Origin: a virus
Virus record (IMG/VR): IMGVR_UViG_3300003323_000115
Location: 1 to 64,000 of that record
Reading direction: 5' to 3' (one strand)
Length of the DNA: 64,000 nucleotides
Shown: piece after piece, positions 56,638 to 64,000 of the stretch
How the letters are laid out: each line of letters begins with the position of its first letter
Numbering within the stretch: the stretch's first letter is position 1
Program-made: the position numbers and the translations under genes
Notes under the pieces: generated by a model
Told to the model about the DNA's origin: nothing
Databases searched by the model: none
What the model saw: only the letters and a program-made list of their open reading frames with translations

Positions 56638-58944
56638 TTAGATGCGAAGGTTGGGATTGGTAGCTGGATCACGGCTCGGATCAAAGTACATCGAACCGAG
56701 ATTTGCTGAGGGATCAGATCCTGCCAACGCATCTCTTTCGACAGTGCTCACCGGTGCCTGCTGTCCGGAGCCGAGTCTATCAGAGATTGAATTGAATCCA
56801 ATTGCGGCATCGATGTCTGGCTTGGTTTCAGAACCGTCTGCCTTTTTGGTCGTATTGAGTAGAGCCTTGGTGACTTCCAGCTTCTGGTTACCCTGGGCTT
56901 GACCTTCTTGTTTTTCCATATCACGGGCGTGAGTGGTACCAGACTCTTGTTCCACGTAGTCCAGATTCTTCTTGTCCTTGTTGGCAATAGCTTCTTGAGC
57001 CTTGGCCTTGTTCAGGTCAATTTCGGACTGGAGCTTTTCGATTTCCTTCTTCTTGGCTTCGACTTCCAGTTGAGCCAATTCCTGCTGAATCGGATCAGGT
57101 TCCGGCTTGTAGGTCAGAAGTTCATGAGCCAGTTCAGGCATGCGCTTCAGCTTGCAGATCTCGGCCAGGATCTTCACAACGAGTGCCCAGTCACCCTTCG
57201 GACCGAGGGTCTGGAGCATGAACGACAGATCTTCGGACTTCTGGTTGTCCACCTCAGCCGTGGAAATGTCCACTTCCAGGTCGAAGTTGCCTTGCAGATC
57301 CTCACGGTTGACCGTGACGAACTGGGTATTGGTGACACGAACGACTTCCTTCTCAGACAGGAAGACAGCATTCATGGAGATGATCTTGACCCCGATGTCG
57401 GTCATGCCCTTGGCAAGACGACGCAGAATGGCCATTTCACGCTTGCTGGATGCATCGAGAACACCTCGAATACCGGCAGCAACATCCCCATAAGCCTCAC
57501 CAGAGACACCACCAGCGAAGCTTTTCACACCCGTGAGTGCTTCAGCTTCGTTGTTGTTCATCTGGATCACGGTCAGAGCAGATGCAGGTACCTCAGGGTA
57601 CTTGTGCTCGACCCGGCCGATGTTCGGATTTTGTTGAGGGTTGTACTCGTAGTCCTCACCATTCTCGAACTTGCGCTTGTTGATGGCATCGAGCATGCCC
57701 TTTGCCATGCCCTGTTGGGCATTGGCAGAGCGACCCATCAGGTCGATGATGCCTCGGGTGATCGCACCAAGCACAGCTTGGTTGTCTCCCAGGAGTTCAG
57801 CATCCGGTTCACCGTAGAGCTCACGCTTCTTCGGCATGTAGTTCGCCAAAACGAAGGGCAGCTTCTGATCCGGGAACGGGTTGAGTTCCATGCGGACCAT
57901 GACGTTGCCGATCCAAGTAGCCACGATGGCTTGCAGGATCCCGTCATTGTTGATGTCGTAGTAGCCCCAGTACTCATACGCAACGATCTTCTTCCGGGCC
58001 TTATCCGAGAAGTTGAAGTTGTCCGGAGTCGTGCTGGCATGGTCCGGCGTCGTCAGGGTACCGCCATCTTCCCAATTGACCGCATCGAGGTTCTTGTAGG
58101 TACCAGGACGCTTCAGCAGGTCAGCACGGTTCGTCTCGAAGGAGACGACAGCAAACATGGCCTTGTTGATGTCACCACCGCAGGACGGGTCGATGACCAC
58201 GTTCTCCATGTTCATGACTTCAACGGTGGGTTGGTTCAACAGAACCTTGTCCACCGTCACGATTTCAGTGCCTTCTTGCTCTGCGTAGTTCGGGATCCCC
58301 GACTCTTCGTAGAACTTGATGGCAGCTTTCATTTCCTCCGTTGCGTTCTCATCGAAGCCACGAGGATTGCTGTTCTTGAGCTCCAGGGCTTGCTTGAACT
58401 CTTCAGCCTGTTGCTCGTCCATCTCATCGTAGTGAGCGAAGGTAGGCACTTCCTTTTTCACCGGAGTGGTGAGACGTTCCCACCCAAGACGGACAACAAC
58501 AGTGCCTTCATCGACTGCTGCACGAACGTAGTCATCCACGAACTTCACTCGGTTGAGCTTGGTTCGGAACTGCCAGTTCAAGACCAGTTCATTCTGGTCT
58601 GCTGCTTCCTTGTCTTCGAAGGTTGTCGGCGTGACCTTGAAGATCTTGTTGTTGCCGACGAAGGGCTCAGTCAGTGCAGAGTACCGCCACTCTGCCTGAC
58701 GACGGATGAGCTTGGGTTGAACCTGGGAACGGTTCTTTGCACCCGTCTTCTTCCGACGAGCAGCCATGAGATCGTTCCATTTCTGGACCTGACTCATGTG
58801 CGCATCGTGAGCAGGCTTGGCTGCATCCCAGTCGCTCTTCAAGCGAGCCTGGGTCGGCTCATTCTTCCAGGAGGTCAGTTTTTGAGCCACAGCATCGCTG
58901 GGCTTCATCTTCAGAGTCTGGTCGTCGGTGGGTTGCAGTGCCAT
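56638..58944 (-). CDS. portal protein (N4 gp59-like)
   Basis: 768 residues. The start [26 protein letters not shown] is followed by a basic stretch ([24 protein letters not shown]). The wing and stem parts have [40 protein letters not shown] and many T/V-rich strands. The C-terminal part is long coiled helices ([31 protein letters not shown]). The size and the portal-scaffold-capsid order match N4 gp59. It forms the ring where DNA enters the head. Confidence 0.9.
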   Translation of the reverse strand: MALQPTDDQTLKMKPSDAVAQKLTSWKNEPTQARLKSDWDAAKPAHDAHMSQVQKWNDLMAARRKKTGAKNRSQVQPKLIRRQAEWRYSALTEPFVGNNKIFKVTPTTFEDKEAADQNELVLNWQFRTKLNRVKFVDDYVRAAVDEGTVVVRLGWERLTTPVKKEVPTFAHYDEMDEQQAEEFKQALELKNSNPRGFDENATEEMKAAIKFYEESGIPNYAEQEGTEIVTVDKVLLNQPTVEVMNMENVVIDPSCGGDINKAMFAVVSFETNRADLLKRPGTYKNLDAVNWEDGGTLTTPDHASTTPDNFNFSDKARKKIVAYEYWGYYDINNDGILQAIVATWIGNVMVRMELNPFPDQKLPFVLANYMPKKRELYGEPDAELLGDNQAVLGAITRGIIDLMGRSANAQQGMAKGMLDAINKRKFENGEDYEYNPQQNPNIGRVEHKYPEVPASALTVIQMNNNEAEALTGVKSFAGGVSGEAYGDVAAGIRGVLDASSKREMAILRRLAKGMTDIGVKIISMNAVFLSEKEVVRVTNTQFVTVNREDLQGNFDLEVDISTAEVDNQKSEDLSFMLQTLGPKGDWALVVKILAEICKLKRMPELAHELLTYKPEPDPIQQELAQLEVEAKKKEIEKLQSEIDLNKAKAQEAIANKDKKNLDYVEQESGTTHARDMEKQEGQAQGNQKLEVTKALLNTTKKADGSETKPDIDAAIGFNSISDRLGSGQQAPVSTVERDALAGSDPSANLGSMYFDPSRDPATNPNLRI

Positions 58945-58949
58945 GATGT

Positions 58950-59453
58950 TTACTCAAAAAGTTTGCGATCAGCCCGAATCTGGGTGCTCAAGGCTTCAAT
59001 GGCAGCGTCACGCTGTCCAAGAGTGAGCCGGAGCTCTTGTACCAATCCTCGGCCTTCTTCGAGACTTCGGTCGAGTCGGGCTGCATGAGCTGCAAGATCT
59101 CGGCACTGAGCGGGGCCAGCTTCGGCTTGACGTTGATATACGTTGGCTCGCTCTTGAGAGCCCCGCAGCCGCTTATCGTACTCAGCACGCACAGCAGCAA
59201 GAGCCACTTCGTGTAGCCTCGTTTGCTCGGCAATCTTGGACTGGAGACGGCTTGTTTCGGCTGCATGTTCTTGCTCCTTGGTTCGAATCAGGGTTTGCTG
59301 TCTGTTGATCTCTCGACTGTATTCAAGTTTGTCTTGTGCCCATTTGGCTTGCCACTGAGCATCCTTGTAGTTGGAACCAAGAAAGAAAATAGCCCCGATC
59401 ATCAGGGCTACACCTCCAACCAGTCCAACCCATTTCAGGGCCGTTGTGTACAT
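58950..59453 (-). CDS. inner-membrane spanin (Rz-like)
   Basis: 167 residues. An N-terminal anchor (about residues 7-27, [19 protein letters not shown]) precedes a long periplasmic coiled coil ([29 protein letters not shown]). This is the i-spanin layout, which with the outer-membrane spanin fuses inner and outer membranes after endolysin action. The ATG is chosen by GCAAGGAGTGACC; in-frame extensions run into the endolysin gene. The o-spanin gene is nested inside in another frame. Confidence 0.9.
   Translation of the reverse strand: MYTTALKWVGLVGGVALMIGAIFFLGSNYKDAQWQAKWAQDKLEYSREINRQQTLIRTKEQEHAAETSRLQSKIAEQTRLHEVALAAVRAEYDKRLRGSQERANVYQRQAEAGPAQCRDLAAHAARLDRSLEEGRGLVQELRLTLGQRDAAIEALSTQIRADRKLFE
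58988..59266 (-). CDS. outer-membrane spanin lipoprotein (Rz1-like), nested in Rz
   Basis: 92 residues wholly inside the Rz gene in another frame. A basic start ([20 protein letters not shown]) leads into [13 protein letters not shown], a lipobox with the lipidated Cys at about residue 34; the mature part is Pro/Ser-rich with [19 protein letters not shown]. The nested arrangement and lipobox are typical of Rz/Rz1. The signal peptide is long, so a shorter non-ATG start is possible. Confidence 0.85.
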   Translation of the reverse strand: MQPKQAVSSPRLPSKRGYTKWLLLLCVLSTISGCGALKSEPTYINVKPKLAPLSAEILQLMQPDSTEVSKKAEDWYKSSGSLLDSVTLPLKP

Positions 59454-59455
59454 GG

Positions 59456-60052
59456 TCACTCCTTGCACCGGCTCAGCGGTACGTTGCCAATTCGGTGGTC
59501 CAGCCACCCAACGGTGAATTCCGGGAGGTTCGTCAGCGAGAGGTAGTAGGCACCTTGCTGGGCATCGATCGCTTTGATGACCAGTTCGCAAGCCTTCACT
59601 TTCCCACGAACCCTGACCAGCCCTTGATAGGCCGCCACCGTGCCGGGACCAACTTTACCATCGACTTGAATTGTAGGGAAATCCTTCCCACCCCGATTCA
59701 GACGATTGAGGCTGGTCTGGAGCCAAACAGAAGGGCGACCAGGGCCAGTGTTCACACCGGCATCGATCAGCTTGTGAGCCACAGCAGGCGACAGCACAGC
59801 GAATGCATCGAATCCCGGCTTCTTGGCGTACTGGTTGGTGTAGATCTCAACCGCTACTTCCTGCGGCATTTCCTTCATGGGACCGGTGTAGCCATTGGCT
59901 ACAGCAACAGTCTTGGTGACCCCATGGTTGGTTTCACCACCCGGATCCTTCGGGTTGTTGACATAGCCACCCTCCACACCCAGTACCGCAATGATGATGG
60001 TGGCAATAGCTCCGGAGACACCACCTACTACTTTGGTCTTAGTTGTCGCCAT
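59456..60052 (-). CDS. SAR endolysin, N-acetylmuramidase (GH108; N4 gp61-like)
   Basis: 198 residues. GH108 motif VEGGYVNNPKDPGGETNHGVT with catalytic E27. The first 25 residues are a weakly hydrophobic Gly/Ala-rich helix (VVGGVSGAIATIIIAVLG), the signal-arrest-release type; N4 gp61 is a known SAR endolysin of this family. The C-terminal part has the peptidoglycan-binding-like region (PTIQVDGKVGPGTVAAYQ). SAR form lets Sec export it and a holin/pinholin release it. Overlaps the upstream membrane gene by 14 bases. Confidence 0.94.
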   Translation of the reverse strand: MATTKTKVVGGVSGAIATIIIAVLGVEGGYVNNPKDPGGETNHGVTKTVAVANGYTGPMKEMPQEVAVEIYTNQYAKKPGFDAFAVLSPAVAHKLIDAGVNTGPGRPSVWLQTSLNRLNRGGKDFPTIQVDGKVGPGTVAAYQGLVRVRGKVKACELVIKAIDAQQGAYYLSLTNLPEFTVGWLDHRIGNVPLSRCKE

Positions 60053-60251
60053 GATCGGCTTCCTCGTCGATGAATTGCTTGACCACTCGGGCGATTGCTA
60101 CACCAGGGCCAGTCAAGTAGAAGATCCAGAACGGCACGGATTCACCGTACTGGCGCAGAACGATGTCCAGGATCGAAAGGATCATGAGGAAACCAGCAAC
60201 CCACATGGTTGCCAGCTTCCAGCTTTGCTTCCAGTTGCTGATGAGCTTCAT
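60039..60251 (-). CDS. holin-like small membrane protein (70 aa)
   Basis: 70 residues from an ATG overlapping the upstream stop (ATGA). Two hydrophobic segments (about residues 16-32, ATMWVAGFLMILSILDI, and 42-56, VPFWIFYLTGPGVAIA) with an amphipathic basic N-terminus and acidic end. Two-helix size fits a class II holin or pinholin for the SAR endolysin. It overlaps the endolysin start. Confidence 0.72.
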   Translation of the reverse strand: MKLISNWKQSWKLATMWVAGFLMILSILDIVLRQYGESVPFWIFYLTGPGVAIARVVKQFIDEEADHGDN

Positions 60252-60589
60252 GACATGATCCAAGACAGAAAGGCCTTGATGTTCTCCCGACTGGTGGCCA
60301 TGAAAGTCAGGAGTGCTGCACCAGCAGCCCAGATGTAGCGCCCAGCAGCGCCAGCACCACTCACCTTGTGCTTGATGGTGATGAATTCTTCGATGGTCGG
60401 ATTGGCCTTTGCCAGACTGGTTTCGACTGCCGAAACCTTGGCACTGAGCAATTGAACGGTGGTCTGTAGAGCCTCCATTTGCTCGTATTGACCCTTACGT
60501 GCCACCTTGGCTTCGCTGAGTTCTCGTTCAATCAGTTTCCATCGTTCGTCCTGTCGGGCGAGTTGGACTTCTACAGATTCACCAGACAT
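60248..60589 (-). CDS. coiled-coil protein with C-terminal membrane helix (113 aa)
   Basis: 113 residues. MSGESVEVQLARQDERWKLIERELSEAK begins a coiled coil through residue 75, then a membrane helix (AAGRYIWAAGAALLTFMA) near 83-100. It may be an antiholin or holin-class protein like phage coiled-coil/TM lysis proteins. First gene of the lysis cluster, linked to the next by ATGA overlap. Confidence 0.72.
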   Translation of the reverse strand: MSGESVEVQLARQDERWKLIERELSEAKVARKGQYEQMEALQTTVQLLSAKVSAVETSLAKANPTIEEFITIKHKVSGAGAAGRYIWAAGAALLTFMATSRENIKAFLSWIMS

Positions 60590-60609
60590 GATTCATTCCT
60601 GTGTTTGGG

Positions 60610-60651
60610 CGGGGCCAAAAGAAAGCCCCGCTAGAGTTGAGCCTAGCGGGG
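60610..60651 (-). terminator. intrinsic terminator (leftward)
   Basis: Read leftward: GCCCCGCTAG, loop GCTCAACT, CTAGCGGGGC, then TTTCTTTT. Separates the tail gene group from the lysis group. Confidence 0.93.
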
Positions 60652-60714
60652 CGAACCATTTGCTGGCAGGGCGATTCTACCGCCCTGTGACGAATTGCAG
60701 CTATATGACTATTT

Positions 60715-61089
60715 TCAACTCTCTTCTGCGAAACCGTAGTGACTTGGCCAGGGTTGTAGTTTGTGCACACCACGCAGCGAATGATCACAATCGTCAAGAA
60801 AAATGATTTCACCAGGCTGTGCGCCGTTGCATCCGACGAACGAATGACAGAGGGTCTTCTGAGGATACTGCTTTCCCTCGTAATCGTGCGCTGGGATGAT
60901 GACATGCACGCTGGGGCTCAGGATTGGCGCATCGTAGTCGCCGTTGAAGTGCCAGTTGCGGTCAGGATCACCGCCCTTGACGGCCACGCTGTGGGCGCAC
61001 TCACAGCCGTGGCACCAGAACGTGATGCCCTCCTGTCCCGTGACTGAGTTGACCCAGCGCCGGATGCCGAATTGACCGTGTGCGCTCAT
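60715..61089 (-). CDS. DUF6527-like phage protein (124 aa)
   Basis: Contains ITFWCHGCECAHSVAV, NWHFNGDYDAPILSPSV, TLCHSFVGCNG and IIFLDDCDHSLRG. This pattern of two CxxC-type and a CHSF/DCxHxLxG motif matches small phage proteins of the DUF6527 type, often near tail-fibre and lysis genes. A zinc-bound beta fold is likely. Function unknown; possibly virion-linked. Confidence 0.85.
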   Translation of the reverse strand: MSAHGQFGIRRWVNSVTGQEGITFWCHGCECAHSVAVKGGDPDRNWHFNGDYDAPILSPSVHVIIPAHDYEGKQYPQKTLCHSFVGCNGAQPGEIIFLDDCDHSLRGVHKLQPWPSHYGFAEES

Positions 61090-61106
61090 GCTGATCTTCT
61101 CCTGTT

Positions 61107-61580
61107 TCAGTTGTACAGCTCGACTTCAAGAAAGCTGTTTGGCACAGCCTTCAGCACCAGGGAATTGGCAACGTTCCAGTTGATGCGCACAGCCACGTAG
61201 TCGCCAGGAACAACGGCAAACTCAGACGTGAACGCCTGATAGTTACCGCCGCCGAAGCCTCCGCTCGCTTGCCATGCTTGCGTCTCGCCTTGTGCTGTGC
61301 CACCCGTCCCGTCGTCGGCCACGCCAGTCATGATCTTGAACGAAAAACCACCAGGGTTATTGTTGTTCGTGACTGTGAGGGAAGCGCGTGCCTTGGCCTT
61401 GGTGTAGCCAGCAGGCACCACGATCTGCCGACCATTCGACACACTCATGTCTCCAGCAGACCAGACGATTACATTTGGACCAGAGGCGGCAGAACCAATA
61501 TTGATGTCTGCCGACAGCTTGGCGCGAAGGAAACGCGATGGCAAAACGATGCCTGTGCGTGATGAGTTCGTTGATGCCAT
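61107..61580 (-). CDS. tail/virion beta-sandwich protein (157 aa)
   Basis: Starts MASTNSSRTGIVLPSRFLRAKL. Beta-rich with many Asn/Gly/Ser (GFSFKIMTGVADDGTGGT), ending VPNSFLEVELYN. The N-terminus M-A-S/T-T-N-x-x-R-T-G-I is shared with the next upstream gene (61590-62015). Probably a receptor-binding or fibre-tip protein of the trimeric jelly-roll kind. Confidence 0.72.
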   Translation of the reverse strand: MASTNSSRTGIVLPSRFLRAKLSADINIGSAASGPNVIVWSAGDMSVSNGRQIVVPAGYTKAKARASLTVTNNNNPGGFSFKIMTGVADDGTGGTAQGETQAWQASGGFGGGNYQAFTSEFAVVPGDYVAVRINWNVANSLVLKAVPNSFLEVELYN

Positions 61581-61589
61581 GGTGGTCCT

Positions 61590-62015
61590 TTAGAGCGATT
61601 GCCCTTGGAAATAGGTAAGTGCGGCGCCTCCGTTGATGTCTGTTGCGGTTCCTGTGAAGCAGCGCACGTCGTAGACATCGGTTCCAGAAGCTATGTCTTG
61701 CGCAGCCACGCCAGTTGCATTTGTCGATACAGGTTGATCACCTCGTGCAAATTCGACGCCATTTTTAAAAATGGAAATAACGATGCCGTTGGTGATTTGA
61801 GTGTTGACACTCACCGAGGCGTTCATGTGGATAAGACCGGCTGGCGGCGTCCATGCGCTTGATGCAAAGTCACCTCGTAGGTCGTAGCGCTCCGTGCCAA
61901 AACTCACAGGTAGGAAAGAGCCCGTTGAAAGGCTCTGTGTAGAACCATTCTTATGTGCAGAGAATGCCGACACTCTGTTAGGAATTCCGGTTCTCGCAGG
62001 ATTCGTCGTTGCCAT
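61590..62015 (-). CDS. tail/virion C1q-like protein (141 aa)
   Basis: Starts MATTNPARTGIPNRVSAFSAHKN. A jelly-roll pattern follows (STGSFLPVSFGTERYDL, FTPPAGLIHMNASVSV-like here AWTPPAGLIHMNASVSV, GIVISIFKNGVEFARG, YDVRCFTGTATD), the layout of C1q/TNF-like phage tip domains. The last two residues before the stop are SL. Shares its N-terminal signature with 61107-61580, so both may attach to the same virion protein. Confidence 0.75.
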   Translation of the reverse strand: MATTNPARTGIPNRVSAFSAHKNGSTQSLSTGSFLPVSFGTERYDLRGDFASSAWTPPAGLIHMNASVSVNTQITNGIVISIFKNGVEFARGDQPVSTNATGVAAQDIASGTDVYDVRCFTGTATDINGGAALTYFQGQSL

Positions 62016-62017
62016 GA

Positions 62018-63487
62018 TCAGGTGCCCATGTTGATCGTCACGCTGGCGGCAGTGCCACTGATCGCGGTGACGTTGCTGCGCACGAAGGCATAGCGGTCGT
62101 CGCTCGTGAAGCTGTCGCTGACAGCCGCCGTGCCTAGCGTCAGGCTGAAGGTGCCGATCACATCCCAGTTCGTGCCGTTGTTAGAACCTTCGATGTTGAT
62201 CGTCGCAGCACCCGTCGAGGTAGACACCGTGCCGAACGCTTGGAAGGTCTTGCGACCGGCTGGCGCTGCAGTCGAAGATCCTGCTACGACCGTAGTTGCC
62301 GCGTTTTGCAGCGTAGTCACTTGGACGGTACTACGAATATCGACCAGGGCGCCACGTGCAACTGAGCCGCGTGCACGGACCCACGCAAGAGCGTTGCCGT
62401 CGTAGTACATGTTGCCGAACGCAGGCAAAACGTCAGTACCGGTTCGGCTACGGAATAGTTGCGTGGTGTTGTTATTGATGGTGTCGCTGGTGTTCGATGA
62501 GCCTGCCATGGAAACAAGAACAGCACCGTCCACGTTCATCAGCAAGTCGCTACGCTGGCCGTTGGTGAGCGCCGTGGCCGAAGAGTTGTAGCGACCGCCG
62601 ACCTTGACTGGATTGCCCGAGTCGGTGCCTGCATGTGCAACCCCGCCTTCGACCCACAGACCGCGCTTCGAGCCACGGAAGCGACTGAGGAACGTCGTGT
62701 CGGTGTCATAGAGGTAGCCCAGCGAACGATTCGACTGGTAGGTATTGCTCAGCGACAGGTCGTCCACTGCGGAGCCTGCGCTGTCCGTGAAGAACTTCCA
62801 CAGCCCCTTCAGCACGGCGATGATGCTGCCGCTCGATGTAGCGCTTGCAGCCGCTGCATCTGCCGGCGCACCAGCTGCCGTAGCAATGGTGCCGAGCGAC
62901 GTGTTGCCCGTGGTCTGAGCAGCGCTCGTTGCAGCACCGCTGGGAAGCGGCAGGCTCGCCACGCTGACGGGCGACGTGACACCACTGGGATCGACAGGAA
63001 TACGACCCGAAACAAGTGCCGGAGTTTTCCCATCGATATTGGAAAGACTGGTATTGCCAGTGTCCTGCTTTGCAGCAGTGGCATTCGTGCCATCCTTTAG
63101 CGAGGTGGTTTGCGTTGCCAGAGCCGCAACCAATTGAGCATTGGTGGCACCACCACCGCCACCTGCCAGATCGATGTCTGCTGCCAGAGGTGCAGAAGCC
63201 AGATTGGTACGAGTCGTCTGGTTGTACCAGACCGAGGACTCGATGGCAGGGCTTGCACCACTGACATTGACCACCAGAGTTCCAGTGATCAGATCACCTT
63301 GAGATGCACCCGTGAATGCCTTGTTCGCGGTGTACGACAGGGTGATGAGTTCCTTGTCGGGACCACCAGAACCACCGCCGCCGCCAGCATCGACGAGTTC
63401 GCCAATGCCTTCAGCAATGTCCTCAAGGACATCGAGTTGATTCCGACGTGCAGGCGGTTGAGCAGACGGGATGGTGTTGTGAGACAT
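62018..63487 (-). CDS. tail-appendage/fibre-like virion protein (489 aa)
   Basis: Starts MSHNTIPSAQPPARRNQLDVLEDIAEGIGELVDAGGGGGSGG: a helix and glycine linker precede long Ala/Ser/Thr/Gly-rich repeats (ATKQDTGNTSLSNID, AAQTTGNTSLGTIATA), then a beta-rich C-terminal part. Repeats of the kind x(A)KQDTGNTSLxxI are typical of phage fibre and tip proteins. Located in the tail group; probably the adhesin of this phage. Confidence 0.8.
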   Translation of the reverse strand: MSHNTIPSAQPPARRNQLDVLEDIAEGIGELVDAGGGGGSGGPDKELITLSYTANKAFTGASQGDLITGTLVVNVSGASPAIESSVWYNQTTRTNLASAPLAADIDLAGGGGGATNAQLVAALATQTTSLKDGTNATAAKQDTGNTSLSNIDGKTPALVSGRIPVDPSGVTSPVSVASLPLPSGAATSAAQTTGNTSLGTIATAAGAPADAAAASATSSGSIIAVLKGLWKFFTDSAGSAVDDLSLSNTYQSNRSLGYLYDTDTTFLSRFRGSKRGLWVEGGVAHAGTDSGNPVKVGGRYNSSATALTNGQRSDLLMNVDGAVLVSMAGSSNTSDTINNNTTQLFRSRTGTDVLPAFGNMYYDGNALAWVRARGSVARGALVDIRSTVQVTTLQNAATTVVAGSSTAAPAGRKTFQAFGTVSTSTGAATINIEGSNNGTNWDVIGTFSLTLGTAAVSDSFTSDDRYAFVRSNVTAISGTAASVTINMGT

Positions 63488-63519
63488 GGCAATCTTTCAA
63501 GTAAGTTGCAAGTGCTACA

Positions 63520-64000
63520 TTAGCACCCGCAGATTTTAGCGGTTGTGACAATCACGCTGTCACGTGATACAGCCGAGTAGTCCCACAGGTAAACCGTGGG
63601 CACTTCAGCTTCGAGTGCATGACCCCAAGCGTCATCCACATTCCGCCAAGTGCGGCGCAGATTGCTCGAAGAACCAACAGGACCAAGCGTATAGCTGACC
63701 TGTCCAATGCCGTAGCCAAGTTGCTCCAGAGCCAAGTCAAAAGACTCAGACACCCTAGAAGTCTCACCAGCGGCAACCCATGAATTGTCCTCTACCCTGA
63801 TGAAGTTGTATCGGGGCGACGACCAGTGTGTGACTGCTTGGTTCAAAGCCAGAACATTTGCAGATTCCGGCTCCAGAACCTTGACTGCATCGATTGAGAT
63901 GCCGACTTGAGCCGTGGGCTGGCCTGTCAGAACAGACGTACCCAGTGCGTCTTGCCAGCCAGTCAGCAGACTGTTCAGGTAGATCAGATAGGCTGCTTGG
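63520..64000 (-). CDS. tail protein, N-terminus beyond window
   Basis: The reading frame is open to the right edge, about 159 residues visible. Segments: YLIYLNSLLTGWQDALGTS, QVGISIDAVKVLEPES, then NFIRVEDNSWVAAG and the C-terminus VTTAKICGC. It lies just upstream of the adhesin-like gene. N4-type phages have a tail appendage or sheath gene here; identity cannot be fixed without the rest. Confidence 0.65.
   Translation of the reverse strand, partial: QAAYLIYLNSLLTGWQDALGTSVLTGQPTAQVGISIDAVKVLEPESANVLALNQAVTHWSSPRYNFIRVEDNSWVAAGETSRVSESFDLALEQLGYGIGQVSYTLGPVGSSSNLRRTWRNVDDAWGHALEAEVPTVYLWDYSAVSRDSVIVTTAKICGC

Larger units (their letters stand above)
166..63844. repeat. dispersed 8-base word GAACCAAG (about 41 copies)
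   Basis: Hand count. Plus orientation, 29 sites starting at 166, 2684, 6485, 13301, 15585, 17187, 18649, 21137, 23354, 24003, 24645, 26511, 29323, 32540, 34707, 36693, 37777, 39902, 43413, 44904, 45265, 48464, 49806, 50008, 51226, 51568, 56183, 56498 and 59374. Minus orientation, 12 sites at 14258, 19774, 25853, 28605, 34415, 39340, 46033, 48344, 53628, 56049, 59277 and 63837. About two are expected by base composition. Six gap copies extend to CTGAACCAAGGA and provide the ribosome site. Copies inside genes occur in all three frames (LGS, LVx, AWF), so no one peptide explains them. Counting errors of one or two are possible. Confidence 0.75.

Noticed and set aside
1-64000. CRISPR array, insertion sequence, integrase or attachment site
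   Set aside because: No regular spaced repeats, transposase, integrase or tRNA-end duplication was seen; the GAACCAAG word is dispersed and irregular.
64000-64000. Large terminase in the window
   Set aside because: No terminase ATPase or nuclease motifs were found in the leftward block; it probably lies beyond the right edge.

Overview
This window is most of the genome of a lytic, tailed double-stranded DNA phage of the N4 type (Schitoviridae). Three features establish this. A 3.5-thousand-residue virion RNA polymerase carries recognisable single-subunit polymerase motifs. A second T7-like RNA polymerase is split into two genes. The replication and virion genes follow the N4 order: MoxR-like ATPase, VWA protein, ThyX, helicase, DNA polymerase, primase-like protein, single-strand binding protein, vRNAP, capsid, portal and SAR endolysin. 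Names by N4 gene number are inferences from order, size and motifs, not from a database search. The base and codon usage (many C/G-ending codons) suggests a proteobacterial host, which cannot be named from this sequence.

Layout. Positions 1-35,927 are read rightward and 35,924-64,000 leftward; the two blocks meet tail to tail with overlapping stop codons. The left edge holds two tRNA genes (Gln, cut by the window; Met) and a small early gene. A non-coding stretch of about 310 bases (433-742) carries a terminator and several short hairpins that look like vRNAP early promoters. Positions 743-7,241 hold about 24 small early genes: several membrane peptides, a SLOG-fold protein, a macro-domain-like protein and a tandem array of four diverged paralogues. 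Positions 7,269-10,053 hold the two subunits of the middle-gene RNA polymerase, separated by three small genes and a terminator. An Ig-fold decoration protein follows, then an HNH nuclease, the MoxR/VWA pair, nucleotide enzymes (dCTP deaminase, ThyX, MazG-like) and rIIA/rIIB-like proteins. The replisome set (helicase, family A DNA polymerase, PD-(D/E)XK nuclease, primase-like protein, Sak4-like ATPase, SSB, RuvC-like resolvase) runs to about 35.2 kb.

The leftward block is the late, structural part. Read in its own direction from the right edge it has tail or receptor-binding proteins (63.5-61.1 kb), a DUF6527-like protein, the lysis cassette (membrane proteins, SAR endolysin, nested spanins), portal, head assembly proteins, major capsid protein, tail/internal proteins, and finally the giant vRNAP. 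The large terminase is not in the window and probably lies beyond the right end.

The likely programme is that of N4. The virion polymerase enters with the DNA and transcribes early genes from hairpin promoters. The two-subunit polymerase then reads middle genes, and SSB with host RNA polymerase reads the late block. The most unexplained signal is an 8-base word, GAACCAAG. I count it about 41 times on the two strands, where about two are expected. It occurs in gaps between genes as an extended ribosome-binding element, but also inside genes in all reading frames, with a 29:12 strand bias that persists where gene direction reverses.
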